DNA of 64,000 bases from Marisa cornuarietis. Its lineage: Eukaryota > Mollusca > Gastropoda > Architaenioglossa > Ampullariidae. The translations under genes and the position numbers were made by a program. A model generated the notes under the pieces. That model was not told the DNA's origin, searched no databases, and was given only the letters and a program-made list of their open reading frames with translations. Shown here piece by piece: positions 62,722 to 64,000 of this stretch. Each line of letters begins with the position of its first letter. Position 1 is the stretch's first letter. Where the stretch lies: assembly GCA_004794655.1 (NCBI GenBank), contig SMMW01000597.1, positions 620,001 through 684,000 of the forward strand, given 5' to 3'.

Positions 62722-64000
62722 TTATAAACAACGTCCTTTGTAGAACTGGAAATCATCGATGGCGATATCGCTGTGTTCCCCTCTGCCGATGGTAGCTTGC
62801 AGGATGAGCTGAAGGAGGAAAGAAATGTGATTACATTGCAACAGATTCTGAGAAATGAACGCTGAAATTAGTTATAGCCTTAAAACACAATCCAAGGGAG
62901 AAAGAGAACTCAATGACACGATAATATGATTGATTATAAACTAAGATTTAGTTCAGGAACTACTGGGGCGAAAAGAGCCAGCAAGCATATGGACTGAGAA
63001 ACGCAAAGCATTGCAAAAGTAGGTCCATAGATGCACCCATAAAAAAGAATAAAAGTTTTACAACCACAATAAAAATAACTTACTGTGAATTAAAATCACA
63101 AGAAGTTTCTCTTAACTTTTATTTTAGACGAACTAAGAAAAGGTCTCTATTTTCAGCATACTGTTTAGCAACAATCTTGTCATTTCTCTTGATTACATTA
63201 ATACATATCCCTGGCATGTCAGTAACCCATTAATGGGGGATTTTCTGTTCGTTTGAAGTACGCCATAATTCTTGAATAATCAAGACCTGAAATAATTGTA
63301 GAACGACGAACATCAAATAACAAAGTCTTATTGTACGCCAGAGCTCGATCAATTGTACATTAAGGTCTATAATCTACGATCTGTTTCTTGAGCCTCTGCA
63401 CTCACTTTTGGTAGTTTTCAATGACTGATATTCTGGATCCTTGGGAAATGTACTAACAATAGATTTTTTCGATTTATTTGTCTTGTAATACTAGGTTTCA
63501 TATTGTTGAAGGCCTTCACCATTCCTTTTGACTGTTTGAAAGAATTTCGCATTTTGGGATGGTAAAACTGGGAAAATATACATTTAATATACATCAAGCA
63601 TTGTAAATGATATTTTCGGAGAAATTGATCAGTTTTAATGAAATTCTTTTATTTACAATGTTACCAGAGTGTATCTAGAAGTGTGCCACGTCAAAATTAA
63701 AAACAAATTTTGTAATTTCCGGCTCATGGGTGCCACCGGTATGTTTATTTATGCATATTAGTTAAATACGTGAAAATTATTGTTCTGATGTGACCATAAG
63801 TTAAAACAATAATAGGGAAAAAATGAGGTGCGTCTTTTGCCAAGAACTGTATAGAGTCAATGGTGAATAAAGACAATACAATGCCACAGCACATAACCAC
63901 GTCAACACATCAAACATACAAGCACAACACATAACTGAAAACGTACATGGAAAGAAGCAGGCGAGTTTAGATTAATTCTAACGTGGGTCCACTCCGCATC
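62722..64000 (-). CDS. MAM-domain protein, last two exons (gene continues beyond window)
   Basis: Penultimate exon 63947 to beyond 64000 reads DAEWTHVRINLNSPASFH and ends at donor CAT/GTACGT. The last exon, 62722-62808, follows acceptor CTCCTTCAG and reads LILQATIGRGEHSDIAIDDF, then QFYKGRCL and TAA. Together they match the C-terminal half of a MAM domain: a W-x-x-V segment, then an F-x-L-x-x-x-G-x-G-x-x-x-D-I-A-I-D-D core and the closing Cys. MAM domains are extracellular adhesion modules stabilised by disulphides, found in meprins, receptor phosphatases and many invertebrate multi-MAM proteins. The protein stops directly after the domain with no membrane anchor, suggesting a secreted product. 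Which family it belongs to depends on exons outside the window. Confidence 0.78.
62809..63946. other. Last intron of the MAM gene
   Basis: AT-rich intron between the two MAM exons; no other exon or repeat recognised. Confidence 0.6.

Overview
The window is a stretch of an animal nuclear genome. Genes are split into many short exons with GT-AG introns, most sequence is AT-rich intronic or intergenic DNA with long CA/TG runs, and it carries tRNA-derived SINEs, non-LTR retrotransposon fragments and small inverted-repeat DNA transposons. The protein family content and the SINE type suggest a lophotrochozoan, most likely a gastropod mollusc; the species assignment is inference only. || Layout. The dominant feature is one minus-strand gene filling about 61.1 kb down to 18.9 kb. 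It encodes a class III (kinase-headed) myosin, MYO3-like. I traced 36 coding exons (4,782 nt including stop, 1,593 residues) whose reading phases join without a break: a Ser/Thr kinase, a complete myosin motor, five IQ motifs and a lineage-specific tail ending in a DFR-lysine motif. A non-coding first exon and an NRF1-type site lie near 61.05-61.19 kb. || At the right edge (62.7-64.0 kb, minus strand) are the last two exons of another gene, ending in the C-terminal half of a MAM domain; the rest lies outside the window. || Left of the myosin gene (0-19 kb) coding content is thin: a probable two-exon, 71-residue unknown gene at 16.25-16.69 kb (minus), a tRNA-Ala(AGC) gene at 13.1 kb (plus), and a promoter-like region with several YY1-type ATGGCGG motifs at 2.5-3.0 kb. 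|| Repeats: four same-strand copies of one tRNA-derived SINE, a second SINE-like family, two LINE 3' fragments, a Tigger/pogo-like MITE, a second inverted-repeat element whose end is iterated in tandem, a 39-bp-arm palindrome and a 73-bp tandem duplication. || How the genes work together: by family knowledge a class III myosin is an actin motor carrying its own kinase, working in actin protrusions of photoreceptors or hair-type sensory cells. The MAM protein would be extracellular or membrane-bound. Nothing in the sequence links the neighbours functionally.
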